Below, in pieces: positions 36,098-45,437 of a DNA stretch of 64,000 nt. Each line of letters opens with the position of its first letter. The stretch's first letter is position 1. The notes under the pieces are model-generated. The model had not been told where the DNA came from. It worked only from the letters and a program-made list of their open reading frames with translations, and ran no database searches. The stretch covers positions 5,952,001 through 6,016,000 of the forward strand of contig NZ_CP036262.1 in the NCBI RefSeq assembly GCF_007741495.1, read 5' to 3'. Source of the DNA: Roseimaritima multifibrata. GTDB taxonomy: Bacteria > Planctomycetota > Planctomycetia > Pirellulales > Pirellulaceae. The position numbers and the translations under genes were made by a program.

Positions 36098-37519
36098 TTA
36101 CCGCAGGACCCGTTCGGCGGGTGGCGATCCGATCGTCACCCACAACGATTGTAGTCCGTCGTCACGGCGAACCAACAATTGAACGGACTCTCCGACCTTC
36201 AAATCGCCCACCAATCGCATGAGGTGTCCGATATCGGCCAGTTCGATCTCGTTTAACTGCAAGACAATGTCTCCGGCCAACACCCCAGCCCGAGCCGCTG
36301 GCGAATCCGGGTCCGCCAGCCCTGTGACGAGGGCTCCTCGCACCCGTGCATCGGCACCTTTATGTAGATCATCAGGGACTTCCGCCAACGCCACGCCCAA
36401 CCAGCCACGTTGAAAATGGCCATCGGCCCGAATCCGCTCGTAGACCGATTTGGCAACATTACTTGGGATCGAGAAACTGACCCCTCGATAGGTATCTCCA
36501 ACAATGGCCGTATTGATCCCGATCAACTGGCCTCGAGCATCCACCAGCGGGCCGCCACTGTTTCCGGGATTCACCGCCACATCGCTTTGCATGAAATCCT
36601 GATACCGGGTGCTTGCCTTCACGACCCGGTGTTTGCCACTAAGGATCCCGAACGTGACGGTGCGATCCAGACCAAAGGGACTGCCGACGGCCCAGACCGG
36701 CGAACCAACCTTGGCCGCATCGCTTTCGCCAAACTCAATGGGAATCAAGTTGGTAGCGTCAATTTTCAAAACCGCCAAATCGGTTAACGGGTCGACGCCA
36801 ACGACGACGGCCGGCACCCGTTGCCCGTCGCTTAAACCAACCTGGATACTTGCTCCTCCTGCGATGACATGCTCATTGGTCAGGATGTACCCCGACGCAT
36901 CGACAATCACGCCGCTCCCCTGGTCCGAGCTAAGCAGCGGTCCCATCGAAGGGGGCAAACCTTTTTGCTCCTGCAGAAAATTAGCCAAATCGACCTGCTG
37001 CGAGGTGCGTTGGCGTTGGACTTCGATATGCACAACGCTGGGACCGACGTGTTGAGTCACCATTTGCGAGGCCTGCGAGAGCGAATCGAGTGATGCGGTT
37101 CGCAAACCTTCGCCACTCACTTCGTACTCTGCCCGCAATTCACCGCGATGCCACGCGTACCGAGCCTCCTCAACCACCACAGGCAGCAAATACCGGAGGG
37201 CAGCAAATAATAGGGCCACCGTCATCAGGAAAAGGACACTTTGGCTAAGCGAGCCTTTCGAATCCCGATTTCGGTCGCGCTGCCTTGCGGGCAGCGGGTT
37301 TTCGTAACCGAATCCGACTCGTTCCCCCCGGATTGAAACCGAAACCTCGGAGGACTCCGACGGCGATTCACTCGGCGAAGAGCTTGCGGGCGTCACACCT
37401 TCCGCAGACGTTACGATATCCGCAGATAAAACGATATCAGACGCTGGTCCGGCGTCGGATGCGGGTCCTGTATCAGATGCTGGTACGATATTGGGAGTAT
37501 CGGGGCGGTACGGATGCAT
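36098..37519 (-). CDS. HtrA/DegP-type serine protease with one PDZ domain
   Basis: 473 residues from the ATG at 37519; a GTG at 37531 is an alternative, but AGGTG is spaced better for the ATG. The N-terminal ~90 residues are a low-complexity Ser/Ala/Asp-rich cytoplasmic part, then a membrane anchor (LFLMTVALLFAALRYLLPVV). The protease domain has the full triad: His217 in LTNEHVIAGG, Asp247 in LTDLAVLKID and Ser321 in NPGNSGGPL. A single PDZ domain follows at the C-terminus (RGALVTGLADPDSPAARAGV; GDIVLQLNEIELADIGHLM). It is a periplasmic quality-control or signalling protease anchored in the inner membrane, similar to DegS in domain layout. Confidence 0.93.
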   Translation of the reverse strand: MHPYRPDTPNIVPASDTGPASDAGPASDIVLSADIVTSAEGVTPASSSPSESPSESSEVSVSIRGERVGFGYENPLPARQRDRNRDSKGSLSQSVLFLMTVALLFAALRYLLPVVVEEARYAWHRGELRAEYEVSGEGLRTASLDSLSQASQMVTQHVGPSVVHIEVQRQRTSQQVDLANFLQEQKGLPPSMGPLLSSDQGSGVIVDASGYILTNEHVIAGGASIQVGLSDGQRVPAVVVGVDPLTDLAVLKIDATNLIPIEFGESDAAKVGSPVWAVGSPFGLDRTVTFGILSGKHRVVKASTRYQDFMQSDVAVNPGNSGGPLVDARGQLIGINTAIVGDTYRGVSFSIPSNVAKSVYERIRADGHFQRGWLGVALAEVPDDLHKGADARVRGALVTGLADPDSPAARAGVLAGDIVLQLNEIELADIGHLMRLVGDLKVGESVQLLVRRDDGLQSLWVTIGSPPAERVLR

Positions 37520-37531
37520 TAGCGTCGTCAC

Positions 37532-37939
37532 ACCTAAGTAAAAGTGCAGTCGCGGCTCAGGGCCTTCGGGAGAGCGTTCATTGTACGGTCCCCACCGCCA
37601 AATGGAAAAGAAATAGCCTTACTTTTCGCCACAACCTGCCTTCAACCCCCATACAATCCGGTTTCTAGCGAAGCCTTAGGCTCCCCAACACCACAATTCT
37701 GATTATCTTTTATAAAAGGCAGAACCTTGCCCTAATGCTTTAACCCAGATGTCAGACAAATCGTTGCAGGTCCAACCGATCGACCTCCTTTCGGCATTCA
37801 ACAATAAATAGAGGTCGACGGCCGCCGATCCCTCAGTCGTTCCCGTTCATTGCATTCCATCCTCCGCCTGTGACGAAGCCCTAGGTCGCTCCCTATCTCA
37901 ACACGTCCAGCTTTCCCACTCAGCCCGAATTCGAAACCC
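37532..37939. other. Divergent promoter region between htrA-like gene and uronate-isomerase-like gene
   Basis: About 400 bp without a gene, between divergent starts, so promoters for both genes are expected here. An AT-rich stretch around 37700-37720 (ATTATCTTTTATAAAAGG) is the most promoter-like part. No clear operator or terminator was seen. Confidence 0.4.
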
Positions 37940-40426
37940 ATGTCCGATTCGCTACGCCAGACCATCTATCAGGCTCTTGCTGACACCTGCTTGATCGACC
38001 CTCACACGCACATCAACCCTCACTCGCCCGCTTCTTCGACGTTGGCGGATGTGTTGGGCTATCACTATTACACCGAATTAGCCCACTCGGCAGGCATGCC
38101 TCGCGAGCACATCGAAGCGGCAAACCTGGGGCCCAAGGAAAAGGTGGAACGTTTGGTCCACGGACTGGCCCCGTTGGAGAATACGGCTCAGTACAGCTGG
38201 TTGATTGCAATCTGCCAACGCTTTTTCGGCTTCGAAGAAGACAAACTGACACCAGACAACTGGGAAGCGGTCTACGACGCAGCCGAAGAAAAGATGCGGA
38301 TCGCCGAGTGGCCCGATCTGGTCCTGGAAAAGAGCAATGTCGAAGCGGTCTTTTTGACCAACGATTTCGACGACGCATTGGAAGGATTTGATACCAACAA
38401 GTACATTCCCTGCCTGCGAACCGACGACCTTGTTTTTCACCTGGGCAAACCAGAGGTTCGCGAGCGACTGGCGGCCTGCAGCGGGATCGAAGTCAGCGAC
38501 TTGGGAACGCTCCGCGAAGCGCTGCAGCAACGCTTCGAGCACTTCACTCGCAATGGGGCCCGAGCCTGTGCGATTTCGCTTCCCCCTTCATTCTCTCCGA
38601 CGCAAGTCACCGACGGACGTGCGGCAACGGCTCTAGATGACGTCCTTCGCAGTGGCACCTCCGCCGCCCCGGCACATCAGGATGCCCTCGCCCGCCGAGT
38701 CTTCTGGACCCTGGCCGAATTGTGTGATGAATACAATCTGCCGTTCGACCTGATGATCGGTGTGAACCGCGGCGTTTATCCTGCCGGGGTCTATCAAGGA
38801 CAGGACCTGTACGACAGCCGAGTCTCGCTGATCCAGTACCGTGAACTGTTCAACGCGTTCCCCGAAGTCAAATTTCCGATTTCGGTATTGGCAAGCGTCA
38901 CCAACCAAGAACTGGTCAGCTACGCATGGATTTTCCCCAACGTCCTAACCAACGGGCATTGGTGGTACAGCAACACCCCTAGCTTCATCGAACGCGACGC
39001 GACGGCTCGTCTGGAAGCGGTCCCCCAGACCAAGCAAATCGGCTACTACAGCGACGCCTACAAACTGGAATTTGTCTGGCCCAAATTCGACATGTATCGT
39101 CAGATCCTAGCCAAAATCCTGACCGAATCCTTTGTGATTGCACGCGGCTGGTCCGAAGAACGAGCGATTGCACTCGGGAAACAGATTCTCCGTGGCAACG
39201 TCGAAACCATCTTTCCCGCTCGCGAACCATCGCCGCCAGCGGAAGAAGCCGTTCCTTCCGATTCGTCGACTGCCGATTCTTGGGATATCGCTGGAGCCAC
39301 CGGCGCCGCAGTGATCGCCCCAGCAGCAGGTGCGATCGCCGGAGTCTTCACCGAACCGTACCAAGCATCGGAAATCGAGAAAGAAGCCGAAATCGAAGCG
39401 GAAATCGAAGAAGCAGCCGAGGAAATCGAAGCGGCAGCCGAAGCGCAAATTGAACAAGCGGTCGAAGAGATCGAAGAAGCAGCCGAAGCGGAAATCGAAG
39501 AAGCGGCCGAAGAGATCGAAGAGGCTCTCTACGACGCCGATGGGGATGACGACGAACCGATGGAATTTGCGACCATCGATTCCTCGGAAGATATGACTCC
39601 CGAACCAGAAGTCGCGTTCGACACCGACCAGGAAGTGGCCGACGAAGAGGATGATGCGGAACTATGGACCGGGCCTGAAGAGACCCTCGAAGTAGCCACC
39701 GAAGAGAATTCCATTGAAATCAAGGACCCGCTGGCCGAACTAGAAACTGAATCGCCCGGACTAGAAACCGAATTGTCAGCGGCAGAAATCGAGCTTTCAG
39801 AACCAGAGGGCGACCGGTCAGAACCGGCGGTCGAATTGCCTGAACTTGAAACCGAATCGCTCGTTTTAGAAACCGAATCGCTGGATATTGACGTTTCCCT
39901 GCCAGAAACCGAAACGGATCCACTCGCCCTCGCACCCGAGGCGACCGAGACAACCGAGACAACCGAGGCCGCCTCGGAGATCGTTTTTGACCTGGACCAG
40001 GAAGCATCGGACGAAGAAGACGACGATGAACTGTGGACGGGTGCCGAGGAGTCTCTGGAAATCGAGTCTGCGGAGCCCGAATCACCGACCGCGGAAGCCA
40101 CTCCAGAAATCGTCTTTGATTCCGATCAAGAAGCTTCGGATGAGGAAGACGATGCCTTGCTCTGGGGAACCGATTCGGACGACGAGGAGGACGAAGACAG
40201 CGAGGGGGATCTGACAATCGAACCGCCCTTCAACGAACCGCCTCCAACCGAATTGCCAGGCCTTGAGGAATACACCGAACTGAACGATTCGGGAACCGTC
40301 ATGCCTCCCGACGATTCCGAAGAGGAAGGATTCGGTCTGCTCTCGGATGGCTCGTCCGTTTTCGAATCGGACGAAGAAAACACCGATAGCGAGGACGATG
40401 GGAAGGACACCCCATCGCCAAACTAG
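37940..40426 (+). CDS. Uronate isomerase-like amidohydrolase with a ~400-residue acidic tail
   Basis: 828 residues. Residues 1-~422 resemble glucuronate isomerase (UxaC-like, amidohydrolase superfamily): LIDPHTHINPHS has the HxH metal motif, followed by YTELAHSAGMPREH, FLTNDFDDALEGFD, PFDLMIGVNRGVYP, SVLASVTNQELVSYAWIFPN and NGHWWYSNTP. From ~423 to the end the protein is highly acidic and of low complexity. First there are E/I/A/Q heptad-like repeats (about 470-530, likely coiled coil), then three copies of a motif FD.DQE..DEEDD..LW starting near residues 558, 681 and 724. Family enzymes are normally about 470 residues, so the tail is extra. Its function is unknown; it could be for binding cations or partner proteins. 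The reaction is inferred from the family. Confidence 0.75.
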   Translation: MSDSLRQTIYQALADTCLIDPHTHINPHSPASSTLADVLGYHYYTELAHSAGMPREHIEAANLGPKEKVERLVHGLAPLENTAQYSWLIAICQRFFGFEEDKLTPDNWEAVYDAAEEKMRIAEWPDLVLEKSNVEAVFLTNDFDDALEGFDTNKYIPCLRTDDLVFHLGKPEVRERLAACSGIEVSDLGTLREALQQRFEHFTRNGARACAISLPPSFSPTQVTDGRAATALDDVLRSGTSAAPAHQDALARRVFWTLAELCDEYNLPFDLMIGVNRGVYPAGVYQGQDLYDSRVSLIQYRELFNAFPEVKFPISVLASVTNQELVSYAWIFPNVLTNGHWWYSNTPSFIERDATARLEAVPQTKQIGYYSDAYKLEFVWPKFDMYRQILAKILTESFVIARGWSEERAIALGKQILRGNVETIFPAREPSPPAEEAVPSDSSTADSWDIAGATGAAVIAPAAGAIAGVFTEPYQASEIEKEAEIEAEIEEAAEEIEAAAEAQIEQAVEEIEEAAEAEIEEAAEEIEEALYDADGDDDEPMEFATIDSSEDMTPEPEVAFDTDQEVADEEDDAELWTGPEETLEVATEENSIEIKDPLAELETESPGLETELSAAEIELSEPEGDRSEPAVELPELETESLVLETESLDIDVSLPETETDPLALAPEATETTETTEAASEIVFDLDQEASDEEDDDELWTGAEESLEIESAEPESPTAEATPEIVFDSDQEASDEEDDALLWGTDSDDEEDEDSEGDLTIEPPFNEPPPTELPGLEEYTELNDSGTVMPPDDSEEEGFGLLSDGSSVFESDEENTDSEDDGKDTPSPN

Positions 40427-40523
40427 GACAACACGCTTCTCAGGGCCGGTTTCCGTGTAAAAATGCGACGTCGCAGGGAACTGGCCACGTACAGGTTCTG
40501 GAAATATCGACTATGCTTTCACC

Positions 40524-42818
40524 ATGGAAGTATCTAAAGAACTAACCGACCGCGTCCTTCAACTAATTCACTCCCCTAATTATCAACCTGGCAAACCAAA
40601 GCAGCTTGCCTCCGCGTTGAAATTAGATGCCGAGGAGACGCGTGAGCTCAAACGGGTGATCAAATGGCTCGCCGCCCAAGGGCAGCTGGCCTACGGCTCG
40701 AACCATATGATCATCAGCCCTGCCCTGGCGCGCGGCAATATCGATATCGTCCGTGGCAGTTTTCGCCCCGCGGTCGGCGGCTTTGGTTTTGTCCGCCCCA
40801 ATTCGGGCGGGACGGAAACCGAAGCACCCGACGACATCTTTATCCCCCCGGGCGAAACCCTCGGAGCCCTTTACGGGGACGTTGTCGAAATCCGGGTCCG
40901 CGGCCGCAGTAACCGCCGTGGAAACGGCATGGAAGGAACCGTTCTAAAGATCATCGAACGGAGCCGTCGGCAGTTCACCGGATCGTACCGCCTGGAAAAT
41001 GGCGAATCGATGGTCTACCTGGACGGAGTCCCCTACGAAGCCCCGATCTCGGTCGGAGATGTCCGCGGCCTACCTGTCGAGAACGATGACAAAGTAGTCG
41101 TCGAAATGGTCGAATTCCCCGATGCTCAGGGGAAAGGTGGCGAAGCGGTCATCATGGAAGTTCTGGGTAGCAGCAAAAACCCAGCGATCGATACGATCAT
41201 GATCATGCGGCAGTACGGGCTTCCCGATGCCTTCCCCGAAGCGGTCATCGATGCCGCTCGAGCCGAATCCGATCGTTTCGATGATTCGAAGGTTCCCGCC
41301 GAACGCAAAGACCTGACCGACCTGCTGACGATCACCATCGACCCTTTCGATGCACGCGATTTTGACGACGCGATTTCGCTAAAGCATGCCGATGGACGCT
41401 GGACACTTTGGGTCCACATCGCGGACGTTTCTTCGTTTGTCCCGGCCGGCGGCCCGATCGACGCGGAAGCTTACAAACGTGGGACAAGCGTCTACCTACC
41501 AGGTCGCGTGATCCCGATGATCCCAGAGATCATCAGCAACCACATGGCCAGTTTGCAGCCCGAGCAGATTCGATTCACCAAAACGGTTGAAATCGAAATG
41601 CTGGACGATGGAACCGTCACCAGCACCGAAGTCTACAACGCCGCGATCCGCAGCGATAAGCGACTGAATTACGAACAGGTCGATCAATTCATCGCCAACC
41701 CCGACGACGCCCGGAAAGAATGGGGCGAACCGATCGTCGACCTGCTGGCACACATGTACAACCTGGCAATGACCTTGCGAAAACGTCGCCTCGATCGAGG
41801 CGCGTTAACCATGGACATGCCCGACATCAAACTAAACCTTGACAAACAGGGCAAAGTCAAAGGGGCATTCCTGGCGGTCAATACCGAAAGCCATCAGATC
41901 ATCGAAGAGTTCATGTTGGCCGGAAACCAAGCGGTTGCGACTTGGTTAGACGACCTGGAACTCAACTTCTTGCACCGCATCCACCCTGCACCGGAGCGGC
42001 GTAAATTAAGACAACTGCAGCAGTTCGTCAAAGACATTGGCATCCAGGTAGACACCCTGGAAAGCCGTTTTGAAATCCAGAAAGTGCTGAGCACCGTCGC
42101 GGGAGGACCGCTGGAACATGCGGTCAATTTCGCGGTCCTCAGAGCGATGAACAAAGCCATTTATGGGCCTCATCGTGATGGGCATTATGCGTTGGACATG
42201 CAGCATTACTGCCACTTCACTAGCCCCATCCGGCGTTATCCCGACCTGATGGTCCATCGACTGGTCCAAAAGATCATCGACAAGGTTCCGACGCCCGATG
42301 ATCCGTTCCCGGTATTGCTCCGCGACGGACATCACTGCAGCGACCAAGAGCGGAATGCAGAACGCGCCGAACGCGAACTGATCCAAGTCAAATTGCTTCA
42401 CCACCTGAAAAAACATGTGGGTGAAAAAATGGAAGCCGTGATCAGCCGAGTCTATCCCGATGGACTAAACGCACGCTGTTTGAAACTGCCGATCGAAGGT
42501 TTCATTCCGATTACCGCCCTGCCAAACGATAACTATCGGTACGAGCGACGCGGACAGGTGATTGAAGGACACAAAGAACTGAATCGTTTTCGACTGGGCG
42601 ATCAACTGACGATCCAGATCGCCAAGGTCGATGTGCGTGAACGACAGCTTTTCTTATCGGTGATCAAAAATCACACGGTCGCACGCGAGGGAAAGAAAAC
42701 GCCCGTCAAGAAACCAGGCAAAGCAAAAGCCTTTGGAGGAACCTCCAAGACGGGCACCAAGAAGAACCAGTCCAAACACGCACGGACTGGAAAGAAGAAT
42801 AAAACGCGGCGACGCTAA
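40524..42818 (+). CDS. rnr: Ribonuclease R
   Basis: 764 residues: N-terminal winged-helix-like part, OB-fold cold-shock domains (~75-230), RNB catalytic domain and C-terminal S1 domain (~640-720; GEKMEAVISRVYPDGLNARC), then a Lys/Arg-rich tail. The catalytic aspartates lie in IDPFDARDFDDAISL (D273, D279, D281, D282), matching the usual spacing. HYCHFTSPIRRYPDLMVHRL is the family signature near the end of RNB. It is a 3'-5' exoribonuclease degrading structured RNA in mRNA and rRNA turnover. ATG start at 40524; the gene is followed by a 10-bp hairpin at 42831. Confidence 0.96.
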   Translation: MEVSKELTDRVLQLIHSPNYQPGKPKQLASALKLDAEETRELKRVIKWLAAQGQLAYGSNHMIISPALARGNIDIVRGSFRPAVGGFGFVRPNSGGTETEAPDDIFIPPGETLGALYGDVVEIRVRGRSNRRGNGMEGTVLKIIERSRRQFTGSYRLENGESMVYLDGVPYEAPISVGDVRGLPVENDDKVVVEMVEFPDAQGKGGEAVIMEVLGSSKNPAIDTIMIMRQYGLPDAFPEAVIDAARAESDRFDDSKVPAERKDLTDLLTITIDPFDARDFDDAISLKHADGRWTLWVHIADVSSFVPAGGPIDAEAYKRGTSVYLPGRVIPMIPEIISNHMASLQPEQIRFTKTVEIEMLDDGTVTSTEVYNAAIRSDKRLNYEQVDQFIANPDDARKEWGEPIVDLLAHMYNLAMTLRKRRLDRGALTMDMPDIKLNLDKQGKVKGAFLAVNTESHQIIEEFMLAGNQAVATWLDDLELNFLHRIHPAPERRKLRQLQQFVKDIGIQVDTLESRFEIQKVLSTVAGGPLEHAVNFAVLRAMNKAIYGPHRDGHYALDMQHYCHFTSPIRRYPDLMVHRLVQKIIDKVPTPDDPFPVLLRDGHHCSDQERNAERAERELIQVKLLHHLKKHVGEKMEAVISRVYPDGLNARCLKLPIEGFIPITALPNDNYRYERRGQVIEGHKELNRFRLGDQLTIQIAKVDVRERQLFLSVIKNHTVAREGKKTPVKKPGKAKAFGGTSKTGTKKNQSKHARTGKKNKTRRR

Positions 42819-42830
42819 TTTCCCGATAGT

Positions 42831-42856
42831 GGTTTCGCCTTTCGACAGGCGAAACC
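42831..42856 (+). terminator. Hairpin just after rnr
   Basis: Arms GGTTTCGCCT (42831-42840) and AGGCGAAACC (42847-42856) form a perfect 10-bp stem with loop TTCGAC, 12 bp after the stop of rnr. It is followed by AACTTCTTC rather than a strong T-tract, so it is a terminator or mRNA 3' stabiliser candidate. Confidence 0.55.
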
Positions 42857-43378
42857 AACTTCTTCAAAACCGTGCGGCGCCGCAGATAACGGCCAACAAT
42901 CAAGCCGCATCCTGGGACGTGCGATAAACGAGATGCGAGTAAGATCGCAGGCTGCCCAAATCCCACACCGCTGCATAAGCGAGGGATTGCGGATCGCGTT
43001 CCCGGTCGCTCGCGCACGCAGCAGGTTGGGATTTTCGGATGCATTGCCACACCGCGGCAATCGGCTAGGAAACCGCCAACTTATAAATCGCAGGTCCCTC
43101 GATGCGGCTGTAAAATCCCGCGCCAAAAACCGGTTCCAACTGTCCGGAAAAACCTACGCACCCCACCCAACGGCACCAGGCAGCTCCCTAAAGTGAAATA
43201 ACGGGCTTTAAATTCACTTGCAATGGGTTCTCACATCCGTCATAACGATGATTCACCGTTGTGATGCGGAAAGAAATCGAGCCTGGGCAGGCTTATCATT
43301 CGATTTCTTGTACCGGGGTCTTTTCCATCCACATCGAACAGAGATGCTCTCTTTTCTCTTATCATTGAGGTTGCTGTT
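42857..43378. other. Intergenic region between rnr and DUF1559 gene, containing element B
   Basis: No gene seen. It contains one copy of a 77-bp dispersed repeat (42972-43048). The promoter of the DUF1559 gene should lie in 43200-43360. A TGAGG about ten bases before the ATG at 43379 is the likely ribosome-binding site. Confidence 0.4.
42972..43048 (+). repeat. 77-bp dispersed repeat, element B copy 1
   Basis: Matches 45149-45225 in the same orientation over 77 bp with few mismatches: both start TGCATAAGCGA, contain CGCGTTCCCGGTC and GGTTGGGATTTTCGGATGC, and end at ATTGCC. Confidence 0.85.
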
Positions 43379-44323
43379 ATGAACAGGCACTCTTCACGCG
43401 CAGGTTTTACTCTTGTTGAATTATTGGTGGTGATCGCCATCATCGGCGTACTGGTTGGGCTGCTGCTGCCAGCCGTTCAGGCCGCTCGAGAAGCCGCTCG
43501 CCGCATGCAATGTGGCAACAATCTTAAGCAAATGACTCTTGCTTGTCACAATTACCACGACACGTTTGGAAAACTGCCGGCTGGAAAAATCACCACGGTA
43601 ACCGGTTTCGGAGGCCCCTATCGGTCGAACTGGGCGATTGCGATCCTCCCCTACATCGAGCAAAACAACCTGTACGAACTCTATCGCCAAGAAGAAAACA
43701 ACAATTCGACTTGGAACATGGCCAACGTCAACAGCCAATTCGTTGAAACGTATGCCTGCCCATCGGATTTAAATGTCAAGCAGACGGGCAGACCTGAATC
43801 CGGCCGCGGAAGTGGGCAGGACTGGGCTAGAGGGTCTTATCGTTGCATGACCGGTGCAAGCGCTGGGCACAAAGATGTAACCAACGGCGGCTGGTGGGAT
43901 GGCGACGAATACAGTGGCATCCCTTCGTCCTGGATCGGTGCCATGCACTTTGTTGACGAACAACTGCAACAGGAATCGATGGGGATCACCGATGGTACTT
44001 CGAACACCCTTTTGATCGGTGAACTTCACCGTCCCAAAGACAAAGACCGCCGCGGAACCTTCTGGGCCTATAGCTACACCTCCTACAATGCCAGCGGAGC
44101 CGTTCCTTACGGGGCATCGATCGCCGCCCACCGCTGGGCAGAATGCCTAGCCAATGTTCCCAGCAGCAACATCTGTAAACGAGGATTTGGCAGTTACCAC
44201 CCCGCGGGGAACAACTGGGCCGTCTGCGATGGTTCGGTTCGCTTCATCAGCGATACGGTCAACATGGATGTCTACGTCGGCCTAGCAAGTGCCTACGGTG
44301 GCGAAGTCGTTCAGTTCCCATAG
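43379..44323 (+). CDS. DUF1559 pseudopilin-like protein (H-x9-DG domain)
   Basis: 314 residues with a class III prepilin leader: [20 protein letters not shown], with cleavage expected between Gly9 and Phe10 and Glu at mature position 5. Then [19 protein letters not shown], the DUF1559 signature. The C-terminal H-x9-DG motif is [12 protein letters not shown] followed by SVRFI. This is one of the most expanded families in planctomycetes. The proteins resemble type II secretion/type IV pilus minor pilins, but their function is not known. The gene is followed by a strong hairpin and a small lipoprotein gene, a common pairing. Confidence 0.92.
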   Translation: MNRHSSRAGFTLVELLVVIAIIGVLVGLLLPAVQAAREAARRMQCGNNLKQMTLACHNYHDTFGKLPAGKITTVTGFGGPYRSNWAIAILPYIEQNNLYELYRQEENNNSTWNMANVNSQFVETYACPSDLNVKQTGRPESGRGSGQDWARGSYRCMTGASAGHKDVTNGGWWDGDEYSGIPSSWIGAMHFVDEQLQQESMGITDGTSNTLLIGELHRPKDKDRRGTFWAYSYTSYNASGAVPYGASIAAHRWAECLANVPSSNICKRGFGSYHPAGNNWAVCDGSVRFISDTVNMDVYVGLASAYGGEVVQFP

Positions 44324-44371
44324 TCGACACTCTCGAACGAGCGGCATGCTCACCTCGACCTCCATGGATCA

Positions 44372-44409
44372 CCCCTTGCTTCGCACCCATTTAGCGTGCG
44401 AAGCAGGGG
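44372..44409 (+). promoter_or_regulatory. Strong intercistronic hairpin between DUF1559 gene and lipoprotein gene
   Basis: CCCCTTGCTTCGCAC (44372-44386) pairs with GTGCGAAGCAGGGG (44396-44409): 14 bp with one bulged T and a 9-base loop. There is no T-tract after it. It could be a processing or stabilising element that gives different levels of the two cistrons, or a terminator that is partly read through. Confidence 0.6.
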
Positions 44410-44508
44410 GCAGGGTCGCTTCTAAAATGTCGGGCTTTTCAAATGCTCGCAGTTTGGTGGCGTTCCCCCTTTTTCAAATTTCTCATCCGACCCAGGAAAG
44501 CGACCCTC

Positions 44509-44949
44509 ATGACAACACGGACGAATTCACCTTTGCAAATGACAAAATTATTAATGGCATCATGCCTTTGCACTCTCGCCGTCGGCTGCGGCCCCTCCTA
44601 CACGACCGTTCCGGTGTCGGGGACCGTGACCGTAAACGGAAAACCCGCAGCAAATGTCTGGCTTCAGTTCGAACTAATCGAAAACGGGGTCAATGCCCCG
44701 CGATCAACAGCGACCACCGATGACAGCGGAAAATTCACGCTCAGTTTAGCGACGGAGGATGGAGGAGTCGGTGCGGTACCAGGCGAACATGTTGTGCGAC
44801 TAGCGCCTAAAGGAGAAGACAACGAGGCGATGGAGGGCCCCGAAGCAGACGCCCCTCGCAAAATGCGGTTGCCAGAAGAAGCAACCGGTGGAAAAATCAA
44901 ATTCACCATACCGGAGGAAGGAACCGATTCAGCAAACTTCGACTTTTAG
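44509..44949 (+). CDS. Small lipoprotein with transthyretin-like/carboxypeptidase-regulatory fold
   Basis: 146 residues from the ATG at 44509, which is preceded by AGGAAAG; ATG 44539 is an alternative. The signal sequence ends in lipobox LAVGC, so the protein should be lipidated at that Cys. The mature part contains PVSGTVTVNGKPAANVWLQF and ATTDDSGKFTLSLATEDGG, the pattern of the beta-sandwich domains found next to DUF1559 genes in planctomycetes. A role in the envelope together with the pseudopilin is plausible but not shown. A hairpin at 45013-45047 lies after the gene. Confidence 0.75.
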   Translation: MTTRTNSPLQMTKLLMASCLCTLAVGCGPSYTTVPVSGTVTVNGKPAANVWLQFELIENGVNAPRSTATTDDSGKFTLSLATEDGGVGAVPGEHVVRLAPKGEDNEAMEGPEADAPRKMRLPEEATGGKIKFTIPEEGTDSANFDF

Positions 44950-45012
44950 CATCGAACGCGGCGCCGGAAAATTGCACGCCTAGCCTGAATTTAACCCGGA
45001 GGATTTCAAAAA

Positions 45013-45047
45013 AGTTCCGTTTCCTAGCTTGTCCCGGAAACGGAACT
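45013..45047 (-). terminator. Perfect 12-bp hairpin with U-tract on the minus strand (bidirectional)
   Basis: AGTTCCGTTTCC (45013-45024) and GGAAACGGAACT (45036-45047) form a 12-bp stem with an 11-base loop. On the minus strand it is followed by six Ts, a canonical intrinsic terminator for transcripts coming from the DUF1553 gene. On the plus strand it lies 64 bp after the lipoprotein gene and could end that message as well. Confidence 0.8.
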
Positions 45048-45148
45048 CTCGATCCTTGGAGCTAAAATGGTGCTGAAATAGCCGATGATTTGAGGCATCC
45101 GCAAGAATACGGAAATCAGGACGATTGACCACAGCAGTCACTTCAAAA

Positions 45149-45225
45149 TGCATAAGCGAAGGATTGCAGACCGCGTTCCCGGTCCCTCGCTCACGCAGCG
45201 GGTTGGGATTTTCGGATGCATTGCC
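45149..45225 (+). repeat. 77-bp dispersed repeat, element B copy 2
   Basis: Partner of 42972-43048, same orientation. The two copies flank the DUF1559/lipoprotein gene pair. Confidence 0.85.
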
Positions 45226-45245
45226 GCGCACCAACACCTTCACTC

Positions 45246-45344
45246 GGAAGCCGTCACTTATTGCTTTCACGCCCCCGCGAAAACAGCTTTAAGGGATCGT
45301 TCTTTCGCCGAGCGAAAGGGGACAATCACCAGATCAACAAGCTG
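45246..45344 (-). repeat. ~100-bp dispersed repeat, element D copy 1
   Basis: On the minus strand it matches 60672-60772: GGTGATTGTC(C/G)CCTTTCGCTC, then GAACG, CTTAAAGC, and CAATAAGTGACGG near the other end. A short, related GTGATTGTCGCCCTTCGCT is also present near 31830. Confidence 0.75.
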
Positions 45345-45437
45345 TTAAACGCGGGACAACAAAAGCAGTCCGCTACCTTCATCCTGCGGCACAACTTGCG
45401 CCACGCCTTAAACCACACCCCCGATGAACGGCGACGA

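Noticed and set aside
39529-40101. Minus-strand Ser-rich open frame of 190 codons
   Set aside because: Shadow of the acidic, Glu/Asp-rich tail of the isomerase-like gene; Glu codons read as Ser/Phe-rich sequence on the other strand.
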